DNA from: Gordionus sp. m RMFG-2023
Taxonomy: Eukaryota; Nematomorpha; Gordioida; Chordodea; Parachordodidae
Direction: 5' to 3'
Length of the DNA: 64,000 bases
Assembly: GCF_954871325.1 (NCBI RefSeq)
Contig: NC_088777.1
Span: 49,577,366 to 49,641,365, forward strand
This document shows, in pieces, positions 23,800 to 36,600 of this stretch. Made by a program: the position numbers and the translations under genes. The notes beneath the pieces were generated by a model that saw only the letters and a program-made list of their open reading frames with translations, searched no databases and had not been told where the DNA came from. Within the stretch, counting starts at the first letter, position 1. Each line of letters opens with the position of its first letter.

Positions 23800-24671
23800 A
23801 TGGGGAAATACTCTGAACAAAAAAAAAATTGTTCAGGTCATACCGACCCCGAACAAGGTGCCCCACTAACAAAATTTTCTAAAATTAGAAATTATTATAA
23901 TTATTTATATAAGATTTGGGTTCAGCTTAGTTATTTTTTTTTATCCCCTCCGAATATGTATTTTATAATACAATGGGTTAAAGAAAAAAAAAAGACATGT
24001 GAGAACCTTGAATTTTAATATTAAATGGGCTGTTCCTATATTATTAATACCAAACCTAGTTAATATATTACCTAATTTTTATAATCATTTTCTTTTTGGG
24101 AAAAAAAGAATGAAGGAAGATTATAGGATATTCCCATGTGAAGTAAACTGCCGTTGAACTTGAAGTTATATTGTTAGTATTTGTTTTCGGCTAAAAACTT
24201 GACTTTGCATATTTTTTGGCTAGAAATTCGTTTCAAACGGCTAAAAATATAGTAATCACATAACTATAATTCTAAGTTTTATAAGTTAGAATTAAAATTT
24301 AAATAACCTTTATTTGCCAAATAAAATATACATTGTTATTACTTATTTTATTCGTAATGAGAAAAAAATGGAAGAGTTTCATAAAAAAATAAATGAAATA
24401 ATATAGATGACGCATAAAATTAGAATCACATCAAATAGGTAGAGTACAGTATAATATGTTAAGTAAATTTTATTATATTACACCAGTATTAGAAAACGTA
24501 CTTTCCATCGGAACTGAACAACAGGGTATTACGTGGTTATATTTGATGAATAAAGGTGGGTACCAGAAAACCAGTATTAAAAACATGACGGACCTAGCTG
24601 TCGGTCCAAAGGTCCTAAAAAAAATAGCTAGCTTAAACAAACCGATTTTTAAAACTCTAATACAAAAGTAG
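23800..24671 (+). CDS. Small unrecognised two-exon gene, 104 residues
   Basis: Exon 1 is 23800-23929, starting at ATG (MGKYSEQKKNCSGHTDPEQG). Exon 2 is 24487-24671, opening after TATTACACCAG and reading LENVLSIGTEQQGITWLYLM before a Lys-rich C-terminus. The junction keeps phase and the total is 315 nt with stop. The donor (GTTATT) is ordinary. There is no known domain. The last 60 bases of exon 2 contain GGACC/GGTCC words like those in the hAT-like elements of this window, so a transposon contribution cannot be excluded. It is divergent from the gene at 22398-23363. Confidence 0.38.
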
Positions 24672-24724
24672 TGCTCTTCCTATAAGAGACCGAATTCGTG
24701 GTTAGCGGCCCGACTCGAGGATTT

Positions 24725-25139
24725 TGTCACAGTTGGTAGAATTTGGGATTGGGAGATTAAAAGCAATGTCAAATAAAGAAAAGTTAAATAGACTGAATAT
24801 GTCCATAGAACATAATGTTTCGGTAACAAATGTGGTAGTTGAGAATTAAAGGGAATACAAATAAATAGTATAAATGAATTAGCTACTAATACTTTATTTT
24901 AATTAATATAAATTGTAATTACATAATCATAACTAAAATTAAAAAAAATTAAATTTAAAAATTAAGTTCGCAACATAATAATAATTATTTTACAAATAAA
25001 ATATTACCGATTATATATACTTTTCTTATTACCATTCATTTACATAGTGTTTAAAGTTTAAACAACAAACTTAAATAATCTTGAACTTTATCTAATCTGA
25101 ATAATTACATCTTTTTTCTTCATTTGAATATTACAACAG
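24725..25139 (-). mobile_element. Fossil solo LTR related to the 12775-15934 element
   Basis: In reverse orientation this 415-bp stretch has the same ends (TGTCACAG at the left, ATTACAACA at the right) and the same inner phrases as the LTRs at 12775-15934, for example AATCTTGAACTTTATCTAAT. It is clearly diverged and so older than those copies. No internal region adjoins it, so it looks like a solo LTR. Confidence 0.6.
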
Positions 25140-25554
25140 ATTTATAGTTACAAAAACCGGGTCTCATTTACTTCAAGTTGAGTTAAACTTTTTATGGACT
25201 AAATTTTTAAGTGAGCGAAGCCTTTTGTTTCGCCAAGACGACCTGCCTTAGCAAATATTAACTGCGAAAAAATTATTCGCACTCTATACACGTATTTTGA
25301 AATAAATGATTAGAATTATGGTTTTTCTTTATTCTATTCGTAATAATATAATTTCTTGATAAATATATTATAATTATATATTGTTCGGGTTATTATTTTT
25401 TATTACAGGTTAAAAAAAATAAAATAGAGATGGATATATTATATAATATAAATTATTTCTGGAATAATAATTTTTGTATCACAAGATTATAATATAATGC
25501 CAGGAACAAAAGGACGTCTATCTTTTAGTTCTCCAAACTTGAAATCTGAATGTG
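25140..25554. other. Gene-less spacer between solo LTR and bHLH gene
   Basis: No gene is seen. A moderately G+C-rich phrase near 25210-25260 (GTTTCGCCAAGACGACCTGC) is not assigned. The remainder is A+T-rich and would hold the 3' end of the bHLH transcript. Confidence 0.4.
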
Positions 25555-26631
25555 CTATCGGCAAAATTCCATCAGAATCTTTTGTAATTTTTCTTTATCA
25601 TTTAGTCCATTTGCTACGATGATAATAAAAAATAAATAAAATAATGATTTATAAATATTATAAAAATTTTGTTAGATTTTTATATTAAGAGGATATTAAA
25701 AAATATCTAATTTTATAATATATAAATCAAATGGTGAATTACTTGGAAATTTTGAGGATAATTTTTGAAGGACTTGCTTTTCTAGTTCTTTGATATGTCT
25801 AGTGGCTTCGTTTAATATTTTTATCTAAAAAATAAAATTAATTAAATAACATTTATATTTTCATAGTTATTATTCTATCAAACTTTGCTTAAAATTAAAG
25901 TTTACATTCATTTAAGACTATGTCTAAAGCTTATGGGATAAAAATGTCCAACAGAAAAACGTTATGACAGTTACTTTTTCAATACATTATAGCGTAAAAG
26001 CTCTGAACGTTAAGTAATACTCTATAAATCTACTCTAATTATATTAAAAAAAATAATAGCATTATTAATTTATTCAACTATAACATACTTGATCTATTTG
26101 ACAGGAAGGTTTGTGAGCTATGCTAGGAATGACGTTCTTAAGTTTAATGAATTCTCTTCGACGCAAGAGCCTCTTCATTCTTTTCCTCCTTCTCTCTGAT
26201 ATCTGTTTTCGCGCGGGTGATTTTAGCTGCATTCTCTCCCAAGGGGATGGCACGCTTTGAATAGAAGAAATTTGACGAGTTTTAACGGGGTAGGAGTATA
26301 GATCAGCTGAGGAAATAGTAGTGTTAAGAGGCGCTGCGAGTCTATCACTTGATATAGAATCAGAAGCGTACACTGGGATAAAAAGCGATTGTTTCAAGTT
26401 ATTGTTTTTGTTAGATTTTGGAATGTTTCTATAAGTGAGTGGTTTGACTATGATCATGGATTTCCAAACTTGGTGTAGTTTGGACCTGGGGCAATAATGG
26501 CTTCTATCGTTGGGCGTCGTGGTGGAATAATTCGTAAAGTAACCACTGTATAGATTCATCATAGCTTGGTGGGTAGAAACGGTATTTGAAGAGGAATAAT
26601 CGGAATAGGACATATTTGAAAAACTACTCAT
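25555..26631 (-). CDS. Basic helix-loop-helix (Myc-type) transcription factor, 227 residues
   Basis: Exons 26089-26631, 25743-25824 and 25555-25613 join in phase at GT-AG introns and end at TAG. The start is the ATG at 26631 (MSSFSNMSYSDYSSSNTVST). Residues 1-140 are Ser/Tyr/Asn-rich with no recognisable domain. From residue 146 a basic region (ERRRKRMKRLLRRR) leads into helix 1 (EFIKLKNVIPSI), a loop (AHKPSCQID) and helix 2 (IKILNEATRHIKELEKQVLQ). The intron falls exactly between the loop and helix 2. Proteins of this family dimerise and bind E-box DNA in the nucleus. Here the ERRR pattern is present, so DNA binding is plausible. There is no Orange or PAS domain, and the tail after helix 2 is only about 25 residues, so the subfamily cannot be named. 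The surroundings are A+T-rich and contain no other gene on this strand. Confidence 0.85.
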
Positions 26632-27180
26632 TTTATTTTTTGAATATTTTAATATAATTTCATTTAAGGAAGAAAGAAGGAAAAAGATAAAAATTGTTGA
26701 ATTTTTTTTAATAAAATAATTTTTATATAAATTTGTATTAAGAAAAATAGATGTATTTATATAAAATTTTAATATATTCTTATATTAAACTTTGCGCAAA
26801 ATTATTATTTTTTATATTATATTATTATTGATTTATTTCGAATGTGAATTTAATATTATTTTTCTTTTCTTTATTTTACACCTTGCTTATTATATATACA
26901 TTATATAGTCAAACAAGTGAATAAATAATAATAAAAAAAAAAAATTCGATGGGAAAATAAAAAAAAAAAATAAAATTGTGACAATTTTAATATTGTATTG
27001 TTTCGTGTGACGAAACATAAATGGCATATGGCAATTGGTTTGGTATAATAATAGCAAAATATTTTAATTTGTATATATAATTCATAATAATACCTTTTGT
27101 TTTAAAGCCTGCTGGCTTTTGGTAAACATAATGGAATCGATTAGGGAATTCAAAATAATACCTTTACTTTAAACTCTATT
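26632..27180. other. Upstream region of the bHLH gene
   Basis: A+T-rich sequence without a gene. It should include the promoter of the bHLH gene, but no motif can be singled out. Confidence 0.4.
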
Positions 27181-27620
27181 GTTTATGAAAGTAAGAGATC
27201 TGAAATCGCGGTCGAGCTATAATCCGGCTTTTCGGGCCGGGCCGGTTCAAGCTTTAATTTTTTAAATTATGATATCATTTTACTGGTAGGTACAAAAATC
27301 CGGTAGGGCTTCATAAATTTAGGCCCGACTGAGATCACCATAATGAAAAGATGGCGTGGCTCACTGCCGAGCCAGTTAAGATTTTTAAAAAGATTCGAAT
27401 TTTCCGGATGTGGTAAACCCCGACTTGGCCCGCAGTTATATCTTCGCGTTTAGGCAGGAATTATTTCAGATTCCAGTGCGAATTCGTTAGAAGGTTAAAT
27501 TCACTCTTCTTAAACCCAATCCGGTTATATTTTAACCCCGGTCCGCGAACTCCGACACGGGTTCGAAAAAAATTAATTTTGTAATCGAGGGTATAGCTTA
27601 AACGGGGACCTGAATCCTAT
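27180..27620. mobile_element. G+C-rich degenerate transposon remnant
   Basis: Patches such as TTCGGGCCGGGCCGGTTC and CCCGGTCCGCGAACTCCGAC stand out from the A+T background and resemble the GGCCCGG-rich hAT-like family. The terminal repeats are not preserved, so the assignment is tentative. No coding frame. Confidence 0.35.
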
Positions 27621-27662
27621 CTCTTCCCTGTAAGAGTATACTATAAATCTGGTAAGTGAGAC

Positions 27663-27830
27663 TAGTGTTGTTAAACTAGCTTGTAACCGGTTTGGTTTTT
27701 AGAAACGGCCAACTCCATATTCTATCCAGACAAATATTATACGCAAAGGTTTGAACATCTATTAACTAAATCTCTAAAAAGTTGCGCCATATTTTTTCTA
27801 GCTAAAATATCACTAAACTAGTAAAGTTAA
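27663..27830. mobile_element. Palindromic hAT-type MITE (family 1), eroded
   Basis: TAGTGTTGTTAAACTAGCTT opens the copy, and inner phrases (AACGGCCAACTCCATATTCT) follow the family. The right end is worn away. The sequence after it, to about 28690, is A+T-rich with no feature. Confidence 0.5.
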
Positions 27831-28693
27831 ACGCAAAAATTTATTAATATATCGATTTTATTTTGTAATAAAAGTCAAAATATTTATACATATTTTTTAC
27901 CAAAAAAAAAAGTTTAAAAAAAATTTATACATTGAAGAAGAAAGAACTAAGTATTATTTTCCCACGTTTTCTCAAAAAAAATTAAAATATTAATATTTAT
28001 AATAGATTAATAAATAATATATATGTGTCATCTTCGGGTAAAATATTATATTAAAATGGACAGGTGTATAAATGGTAAAAAATGAAAAGAATATTAATAA
28101 AAAATAAATAAATAAATTTATAAACATTTACACAAAAATATTTTTTTAATATACTTATTAATTGGTGGAATATATTTGGAAAAATTTTTTTTATATTTTT
28201 TTGGAGGTATTTTAAAATTTCTAATAAAAATTATTCGTGAGAAATTATTCCTTTCAAAAAAACAAGGTTTTTTATCTTCCTTTCTTTTCTAAGAAATATT
28301 TAAACATTTAAAACATAATAAAAAACAATACGATTGATTCCTCTAGGTAAATAAAATAAAAAATAATGAGTAATTTTTTGTAAAATTTCTTTTTTTTCGA
28401 GAGCCTTCATTTTTATATCGTCTCTCCTCTTTAATTTTATCTTTAAAAAAATAAAATTCTTATATTATTTTTTTTAGTCTGTCCTATATGTCAAAAAAAA
28501 AATGTATGAATAAAAATGATAATTCGAAAATAAAATTATAATCATATGGTTTTCGCTTGTATATAACTTGTGTTACTGTTAGACTCCTTTCTCCAGAAAA
28601 CTTTAAACGTTGGGGGGCGCCTTGATTAAAATGAGCACTCCACAAAGTTACAATTTTTAAAAAATAGTAGTTTTAATTGTACCTCAAGTAAAA

Positions 28694-28945
28694 AAAAATG
28701 GGCCATGTATCTGTATTTAGATACTTTTCAAGCTATGTATCTGTATTTAGATACTTTTCAGGCCATATATCTGTGTTTAGATACTTTTCGGGGCATGTAT
28801 CTGTTTTAGATACTTTTTAGGATATATATCTGTATTTAAATATTTTTCAAGTCATGCAACTGTATTTAGATACTAGGACATGCATCTATATTTAGATAAT
28901 TGTTAAGCCATGTATCTGTATTTTGATACTTTTCAGGTCACGTGT
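28694..28945. repeat. Minisatellite, unit about 30 bp, around 8 copies
   Basis: The unit ATGTATCTGTATTTAGATAC with TTTTCA spacers repeats with drift. Each unit holds the short palindrome GTATCTGTATTTAGATAC, so it can form cruciforms. No coding. Confidence 0.8.
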
Positions 28946-28989
28946 CTATATCTAAATATATATTTTGAAAAGTACAGATTCTGGTTATG

Positions 28990-29200
28990 TAGTGTTTGTT
29001 AAATGGCTCATTTTGAGCCGATTTTAAAAAATTGGCTGACTCAATATTTTATTAAGAAAAAATATATTGCAAGCCTTAAGATTTCCTTCATAGGTGGCAC
29101 AAAGATTTGAACATCTATCAACAAAATCTCGAGGCCTATATAATATTTTTCTAGTTAAAAATATTGTGTTAGCCGTTTATTAAAAATCGGCTTAAATCGA
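28990..29200. mobile_element. Palindromic hAT-type MITE (family 1), right end lost
   Basis: It starts TAGTGTTTGTTAAATGGCTC and keeps the right-hand inner arm AAATCGGCTTAAATCGAGG, but the final repeat is missing. Confidence 0.6.
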
Positions 29201-29591
29201 GGGTATGTTACCCTCACTAGATTCTCCAGGATTCTGCTATGGGAGGAGGGAGGAGAGGAAGGGAAGGCACTATTAAGTAATTTTTTTTTTCTCCATAAAT
29301 TTTGCTGAAGATCTTTTAAGTCCACTTATTGTAGACCCTTTTGGCTATATTAGATTTATTTATATCGGGTTTTCACTTTTTTTTTCTTTTTTTTTAAAAT
29401 GCTTATTATTTCTAAATAAAAATGTTCAAAATTATAAGTCGTTATTTTTTAGAAAAGTTATTTATTATCAAATTCTTCCACATATAAAAAATATATTTAT
29501 ATACATTTGTGATGGATAAAGGTTGGGGGTGGGGGGGGGGGATTTTTTATGAGCTTAAAAAGCGTGCGAGATACCTAATAATTATGACAAT

Positions 29592-29762
29592 TAGTGTTGT
29601 TAAATGACTCGATTTGAGCCTTTTTAAAGACGGTTAACTCAAACAAGATTACCTGTGAGCTAAATCTTGATGGCTTGCGTAATAATTTTCCTAATCAAAT
29701 ATTGAGTTAGCCCCTAGATTTAAAAATGGACTCAAAATGAGTCGTTTTATAACAACCAACTA
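29592..29762. mobile_element. Palindromic hAT-type MITE (family 1)
   Basis: It begins TAGTGTTGTTAAATGACTCG and ends TTATAACAACCAACTA. The flanks ATGACAAT (29584-29591) and ACGACAAT (29763-29770) match at 7 of 8 bases, consistent with a target duplication that has since mutated. Confidence 0.7.
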
Positions 29763-29770
29763 ACGACAAT

Positions 29771-31361
29771 ATTTGAATGCAAAAAATGGGCCGAATTTTT
29801 CGAAATCTTCCTCGCTCAACACATTTTCGTTAAGTTAGGAGGAAGTTTAGATTTCCCAAAACAAAAAAACTGATAAAACATAAATATTTCCAAAAAATTT
29901 TTGCACATTTATATAGGGGAAATAAATTCAAAAAAAATAGTTGTTTATACAAATTTTTTAAATTTACATTGAAGCCAAATGGAGAAAAAAAAATTAACAG
30001 GGTTTTCTATTTTGCATAGGAACTTAATACTCAAACTTTAAAAAATAAAATAAACCATTTACATATTTTATACAAATATAAATGGATCCAAAAAAACCGA
30101 CACATCCATCTCATTACCTAAACCTATCTCATGAACATTTTTTATTACTGTACATATAGTATCCATGTATATTAAAGCACTATTTCGCAATAAAATTTAA
30201 GGCTAATTATAATGCGAAAAATTTATGTAGAATCTCTTAATGTAATAGTCATTTTATTTTTAAAGGTATATAATTATTTTTGTAATTGTACATTATTAAG
30301 ATACTTCACTCAAATTTCGGCAGAAACACTTTGAAGTTTATAATTATGACATATTAAAATATATAGCTAATATCTCTAATTAACCAGGTTTAATTATCAT
30401 ATTAAAATTTTTTTTTTTTAAATTGTGTAAAAAGTTAAACTATAATTATTTTGATATACCCAACAATAATAGTCTTATCAATAATGTGATTATAAATATA
30501 ATGATACACCTTTTTCTTTCTTTACATACAAATGACTTAAAAAAACTAATTATATATATCTATTATTATTAACAAAATTAAAATACCATAGATATACATA
30601 AATAATATAGTATAGATAGATAGGTAAATAGATTAAAAAATGTTTTTTTTTAAAAAAAAATACATTGTTATTAAATATATTACTAACAGACTTATTAACT
30701 TTTAATAACTTTACATATAATGTCGGCCTCGGCAACATACAGTCAATTAATACAAAAAACAATTTTATTTTAAAAATCTAAAAAGGCTTAAACACCAATT
30801 CACTTTTTATAATTATTTAAAATATTACAATAGTAAAAAAAAATTTTTTACAAAAATATTCTTTATCTGATAATTTATAAAATAATTATTAACTTCTTAA
30901 CATCAATATTATTTGTAATTTATATAAATTCAAAAATTCATAATTCGTGAATAATAAAAAAACAATTCATCAATTTATAAAATTTTCATGAGAAAAAAAT
31001 TTATAAAAATTAAATTTCATTAAAAATTACCTGCAAAATTATGAAAAATTGACAATTCACCTGTGGGAAAACATATGTCAATATTATTGTGAAAAGAAAA
31101 TTTTTTAAACCATTTTACATGTTATTATTATATATTATATATTACAATATATATTATTTTAAATTGTCGTAATTACCTTATATTTATAATTATATTTATT
31201 ATTTACTTACTTTAAAATAGGGAGGGATAGGGATAAGAAAAGAAAAGAAAAAATTGTTAACATATTTAATTTTTTATGTATTATCATATTAGAAGAATGG
31301 GTTATAGTTTATAAGTTAGTTATTATTAAAAGGTCTCGTTAGTTTAAGATTTTTATTCGAT
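29771..31361. other. Long gene-less A+T-rich stretch
   Basis: I see no gene, RNA gene or clear repeat family. The 70-codon - frame at 30550-30762 is low-complexity A+T sequence and is not called. Confidence 0.45.
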
Positions 31362-31529
31362 TAGTATTGGTAAACGGCTAACTCGATTTAATAGGCCAAA
31401 TATTATGCAAGCCTTATTCGCACATAAGTGGCACAAATGGTTGAACCATCTATTAACGAAATCTCGAGGCTTATATATTATTTTTCTGGCTAAAATATTG
31501 AGTTCAAAACGAGCTGTTTAACAACACTA
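31362..31529. mobile_element. Palindromic hAT-type MITE (family 1)
   Basis: It starts TAGTATTGGTAAACGGCTAA and ends GAGCTGTTTAACAACACTA. The flanks TATTCGAT and TTCGGGAT are only partly alike. It lies about 70 bp upstream of the weak exon at 31602. Confidence 0.6.
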
Positions 31530-31601
31530 TTCGGGATAGAGATAATTAAATAAAAATTAAAATATATTTTTAGTAATAAATAAGGAACCAATTTGTAATA
31601 G

Positions 31602-31884
31602 TTTTTAAAAATGCATTCCGTCATCCTCTAAATATCACTGAAGATATAGCTTGTCATGCACATCAATATCTTTATAGAATGGTTGCAAATTATTTGGGTT
31701 TCAAATGTAATAAGTCTTCATATTATTTTTTCGCGGGATGTAAATTCTTTTCCAGGAATATGGTATAATTTCAAACTATATTCGCAAATTTATTTTTTGT
31801 AAAATGTTGAATTTTTTTTTCCCCTCTTTTTGTCATTCTTTTCTTTAAACTAGCAATTATAAAATTAATGATGTATAACATATG
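31602..31884 (+). CDS. Possible gene fragment, two internal exons
   Basis: A candidate exon at 31602-31739 reads FRHPLNITEDIACHAHQYLY and stays open to the donor GATGTAAATTC. A second at 31854-31884 follows a strong polypyrimidine acceptor (CATTCTTTTCTTTAAACTAG) and joins in phase (IIKLMMYNI). After it, DFFPNSLPEVMESLK at 31905-31949 would continue in phase only across a 19-nt GT-AG gap, which is shorter than any well-known spliceosomal norm. No family is recognised. It may be a real gene with missing ends or a relic. Confidence 0.28.
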
Positions 31885-32247
31885 GTAAATCTTTCCGGGA
31901 TAGCGACTTTTTCCCAAATTCCTTACCCGAAGTTATGGAATCTCTTAAATTTTTTTTTTGAATAATATTGGGAGGGGTTAGGTTAAATTTTTGAATAAAA
32001 AATAATCTAATTTTACAGGAAAATGTAGATTGCCTAACTTTGAGTCAAGCTTTTAACCTTAAAAATTGAATTAAACCTCTGAGTCGAGTCTCAACTTGAA
32101 GATTGATTCGAATATTTTTGGATAAAAACATGGCTACGCTGTTTTATAGTTGCCATAAACGTTAGGTAGTTTAACGACACTAGGAAAATGCATTCCTGGC
32201 AAAAAAATATATATTTGACCCTGAAATTTTTTAACTAATAGATTTTA

Positions 32248-32570
32248 TATGTGTTAGCGGCATTACGTTATTTTTCAACTTTGAATCATTATTTTGAGCG
32301 CGTTTTTTTTTTAGTTTTTTTTAAAAAATCTGATTTTTTTTTGGAAAGATACTTCGGCACGCTTAGAATACCTATCTTACGAATCATAGGTCAATTTTTG
32401 CCCGCTAACCTTAGAATCATTTATAATTTTAATAAAAAAATATATATATAGATAAAAGAATATAAATTAAATGAAGTTTGAAAATTTTTTTTGGCAAAAA
32501 TTGTTTTTGAAATTCAAAGGGTTTTAGGTATTCCAAACATGATGAAATAACACATTGCCGCTAACATACA
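32248..32570. mobile_element. MITE family 3, full-length copy
   Basis: The ends TGTTAGCGGCATTACGTTAT and AATAACACATTGCCGCTAAC are inverted. The inverted similarity extends inward over about 100 bp, including the phrases TTTGAATCATTATTTTGAGC and TAGAATACCTATC/TAGGTATTCCAAAC. It has no coding capacity. A 66-codon + frame over it is an accident. Confidence 0.7.
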
Positions 32571-32687
32571 TATATATTTTTATATAACAAATTTAATTTA
32601 AAGAAAACGATCTGAAATTGGGATGGTAGGTATACTAGAGTCCAGCAGTGAAGTAGGGAAAAAAAAATAATTTTCCCATCTTGACCC

Positions 32688-32893
32688 TAGTGTTGTTAAA
32701 AAAGCCGGATTCTGTTAAGATTATAACCAAAATAACATTACGTTAAGCTTGAAGGTTTGGCTCATAGCAGGCAAGAAAAATGTTTGGACATCTATTTTGC
32801 CAAATCTCGATGCCTTACATAGTATCATTATTTAAAAATCTTAATTTGGGATCGTTTTGAAAAATCGAACCAAATATAGGACTTTTTAAAAAC
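32688..32893. mobile_element. Palindromic hAT-type MITE (family 1), diverged
   Basis: It starts TAGTGTTGTTAAAAAAGCCG and ends near TTTTAAAAACGCTACCCC, with the middle phrase ATTTTGCCAAATCTCGATGC. Another very worn copy of the same type follows at about 33058-33240. Confidence 0.45.
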
Positions 32894-33474
32894 GCTACCC
32901 CAAACATGACTGTTATATTTATGACGTAGGGGCGTATCCTGGATGTTTTTTTTCTAGGAGAAGGAGTGAGAGAGTATTAGGTGATTCTCCCCAACCCCCC
33001 CCCTTTCCTCCGTAAATTTTATATTGGGAGATTTTTTAGGTGCGATTATTTGATAAACTAGGGTGGTTAATCAAATGAGGTCGATTCTTAAAAACGAACC
33101 GGATTCAGATTTTCCGCCAATATAATATAATGTAAGCCTCCCTGGAGATTTGGCTTTCTGGATGGCAGATAGGTTAGAAAACCTATATTCGCCAATTCTC
33201 TAGGGCTCTTACATAATAATATTTTGGCTAAATGTCTTTTTTTTAAATTATTTTTAATTTAGTAAAAAAATGAGATTTTTATGGTAAAATTTTGAATTTG
33301 AAATTATTATTTAATAGATTTTTATTTTAAAGTGATAGTGTTATATTGTTATACATTTTAAAAAATGATATTGCAAACTTTCGCTAATCGTCTTGGTTGG
33401 ACGTTTTGAACGAAATAAATTTGTACTCCATCTTTGGAAAATGCCATCCCTTAAATAATGAGTTGGCTATTATG

Positions 33475-33645
33475 GTCAGAGACCTGTAGAGGTACCATTT
33501 GTACGGTCCTGCCCGGATTTTTTTTTAAAATTTATTTTTATTTATTTTTGATTTTTATAGCTAATAATGGCGATTTCAAATATTTAGCTTTAAAATATAT
33601 GGCCCGGCCTAGGAAAACCGGGCCAGGCCGGGTAAATTGAAAACG
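33475..33645. mobile_element. Partial GGCCCGG-rich hAT-like element (family 5)
   Basis: It opens CAGAGACCTGTAGAGGTACC and shares TAATAATGGCGATTTCAAAT and GGCCCGGCC with the copy at 62643-62918. The far end is missing after GGCCGGGTAAATTG. Confidence 0.6.
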
Positions 33646-33649
33646 TTCA

Positions 33650-36600
33650 TATTATAGATGATATTTATTTATCCTCATCAAGTTATAACTTTGAGAGTGA
33701 ATTTTTTTTAAAGAAATATTCCAATCTTGCGCTACCTTTACGTGAAGTAAGGTTAAACGTTGATACGATACGATTAATATCGGTTCTGCGAAAGTGTCTC
33801 ATTTTTCGTATTTTCAAATATAAAAATTTTATTAAAAAAAAATTAAATCTGCCAACAGTATATATATTGTTTATTAGTAAATTTTTTGTATTTTTTAAAG
33901 CACTTTTTTTTCGGAGTTGCTGATCAGAATAAAGGTTCAAGAATTTCGAACTCCATTTAGCAGAAATTTAATCGTAACCGATTTTTCTGAAACAAGTTTG
34001 AACCCGCCCCTGGTTCATATAACCCCGGATTTGATGGGTCGTTCCCATAATTCAGTCTCCCTGTTAGGTGTATCGTCTCAAAATGTACAACCAACCAACC
34101 AAACAATTTCAAATTTTTGAATTTCCTTAATTTGGGTTCATAACTCTCTGCTCTCATAGAAATCGAAAAATTTAAGAAGTGGTCAAAAATGAACTTTATA
34201 AGAAACGATAAGCAAATTTTTCGTCTAAAAGATATCAATATATAAAAGAGTAATTATGAATGAAGACACAAAATTTTAAAAACCCTAATTCATATTTCTT
34301 AATATAATAATACCTATAAATATAATATATTGATAATAATAGGTTTAATTTTAATTTTTTTTAATAAAATAAAAATTATAATCCATATTGCCCTTATGCT
34401 TCATCTGTCCTTATTTCCTTCTACTACCAATTTCTCGTATTTTTTTTTTGTAAATTAAATATCGATTATAACGATGACAATATGTATGATAAAAAAGATA
34501 AAAATATGGCTTCAAATTTTTTTTTAGGGAACCGTTGTCATTTTTGCCGATTGTGACATTATTAAACAATATTTTATATATATATATAAAATATTATAAT
34601 TTATTAATATAAAAATTTTTTTTTTCCCACGAACTTTATATACATTTTAGAATATATATATACAAAGATAAATATCAAAGAACCCAATAATTTTCCAAAG
34701 CGTGTTTTCAATTTGAAGGAAAGGGGGAGGGGATCATTAATATATTTTTTTATTTATTTTAAAAATAACCAATATTAAACATGGTCTATATAGATTGTAG
34801 AATAGTTTGCTAAATCCCCAATAAGGCGTCTATGGGAGATAACTCGCGAATCTAATGGCGTTAAAAAGTGGGGGGGGGGGGGAATGATAAAAACTGATAC
34901 GATTTGTTTTTAAAATATAAAATGTGACAATGCGGGACCAGACTGGACCAATTCCATAAAGACCGAACTGAAAGGATCATTTCTAGATAAGAATCAATCA
35001 CCTGTCCTAAAGAAAAAAAAATACTTTACTTCCAAACCGGTGTCCAGAGTAAAAGGATAGATTCGGCGATTTTTAGAATTTTCTTATATGCAAAATTTTA
35101 ATCTTCGACGAATCTTCCGGGAAATAAAAAGCTTCATATATAATAAAAATTGGACTTTTAAAATGGATCTGCTCTAAATTTTAAGTATAAATTGTTTTCC
35201 CGGTCCGCTTATGTTTTTTTTAAATTATCCGTTTGACCCGCTACGGGCTTTGGAACCGGGGTTAACAAATCTCTACGTTGCAAATTAAGATACAGTTATC
35301 ACGAAAAATACACTATTAACCAAATATTAATCTCATCCCACTCAATTTTTATTCTTTTATATATATTTATATAATATAATTGAAATAATTCACACATAGA
35401 TCGAATTTTTATACTTTAAAAAATAACAATGAAAAATCAATTAATTTGTAAAACACAAGTTATATTACATTTTTTTTATATATTAATCTCTCTGATTCTA
35501 TAATAAATATTATATATAAACTAAATTATATTGTACTTAGTATTTTATTCTTAATTGTTGACTAAAATAATGATATAACGATATAATCGTATTTTAAAAT
35601 AAATTGAACATATAGATATACGATTACTAAATCATATTTCATATAATAAACACTGTCGCCTGACATCTAGACTCCTCTTCCCATGTTATAATAATTATTA
35701 AATATTACAAAAAAGGACTTTTATACAAATTATAAATCAGATCGCACATGATAAAAATTAAACAGTTTATATATATTATTTATATAATCTAATTTGTTTA
35801 ACTTTGTTTAACAAAATAATTGTGTAAATGTAAAGTTTACTTATCTCAAACTTTATGAAATTATAACCATTTTAATTTCTATAAAAATAAGTGTGAAAAA
35901 GTAATAACGTATAGGTGTTGACTTGATATAAGAATATATACTATAATTTTATTTTATATATAAAAACACGTAAAAATATTATATGCTACTTAATTTTTTG
36001 CAATTATCTAGATTTAGACTATTTTATTTCTTTTATTCGCTAATCCTATTTTGATTTATTATTAAATTAGCATGACTTGTTATAATGTAAAGTTTAAAGT
36101 ACATATTAATACTTCATATTTTAAATAAGAAATGAAAAATGAAAAATAGAATGTGTATATTTATGTAGCTAGAATATACATTTAATTTTTATATATAGTC
36201 CCAGTGTATACAATATACTGTCTATGGTCCAAGAGGTAATTCAATTTATTGTACAGTGATATATAAATAAATACAAATTCAATTAATAACGGCGTTCCTT
36301 GAGTTGGAAGGTGACAGCATTCATTTGTAAATTAATTATGGAAATTTTAATTTGCATAGTTTTCAAGGTAAAACAGTTATATAATAAAAAAAAACTTATA
36401 TAAAACATATTCAAAAAAATATATAAAACACCTTAAAATAAACATAATTATATATAGCAAATTCCATGACAAATCAACAAGAGTTTCATTTCTACCAGCT
36501 CAGATTTTTCTAAAATTTTTTTACTAGAGTTTGCGTATATTATAACTAAGAAAAAATAAATAAAATTTTAGTCTCCAATTTCAAACAGTGGCTGAGATAA

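Noticed and set aside
29281-29370. Open patch resembling a membrane segment (NFAEDLLSPLIVDPFGYIRF)
   Set aside because: There are no convincing splice sites or neighbouring exons, and similarity to Patched-type proteins is only an impression.
33683-34238. Overlapping frames on both strands
   Set aside because: They mirror each other, have no splice context, and lie in sequence that looks like a worn repeat.
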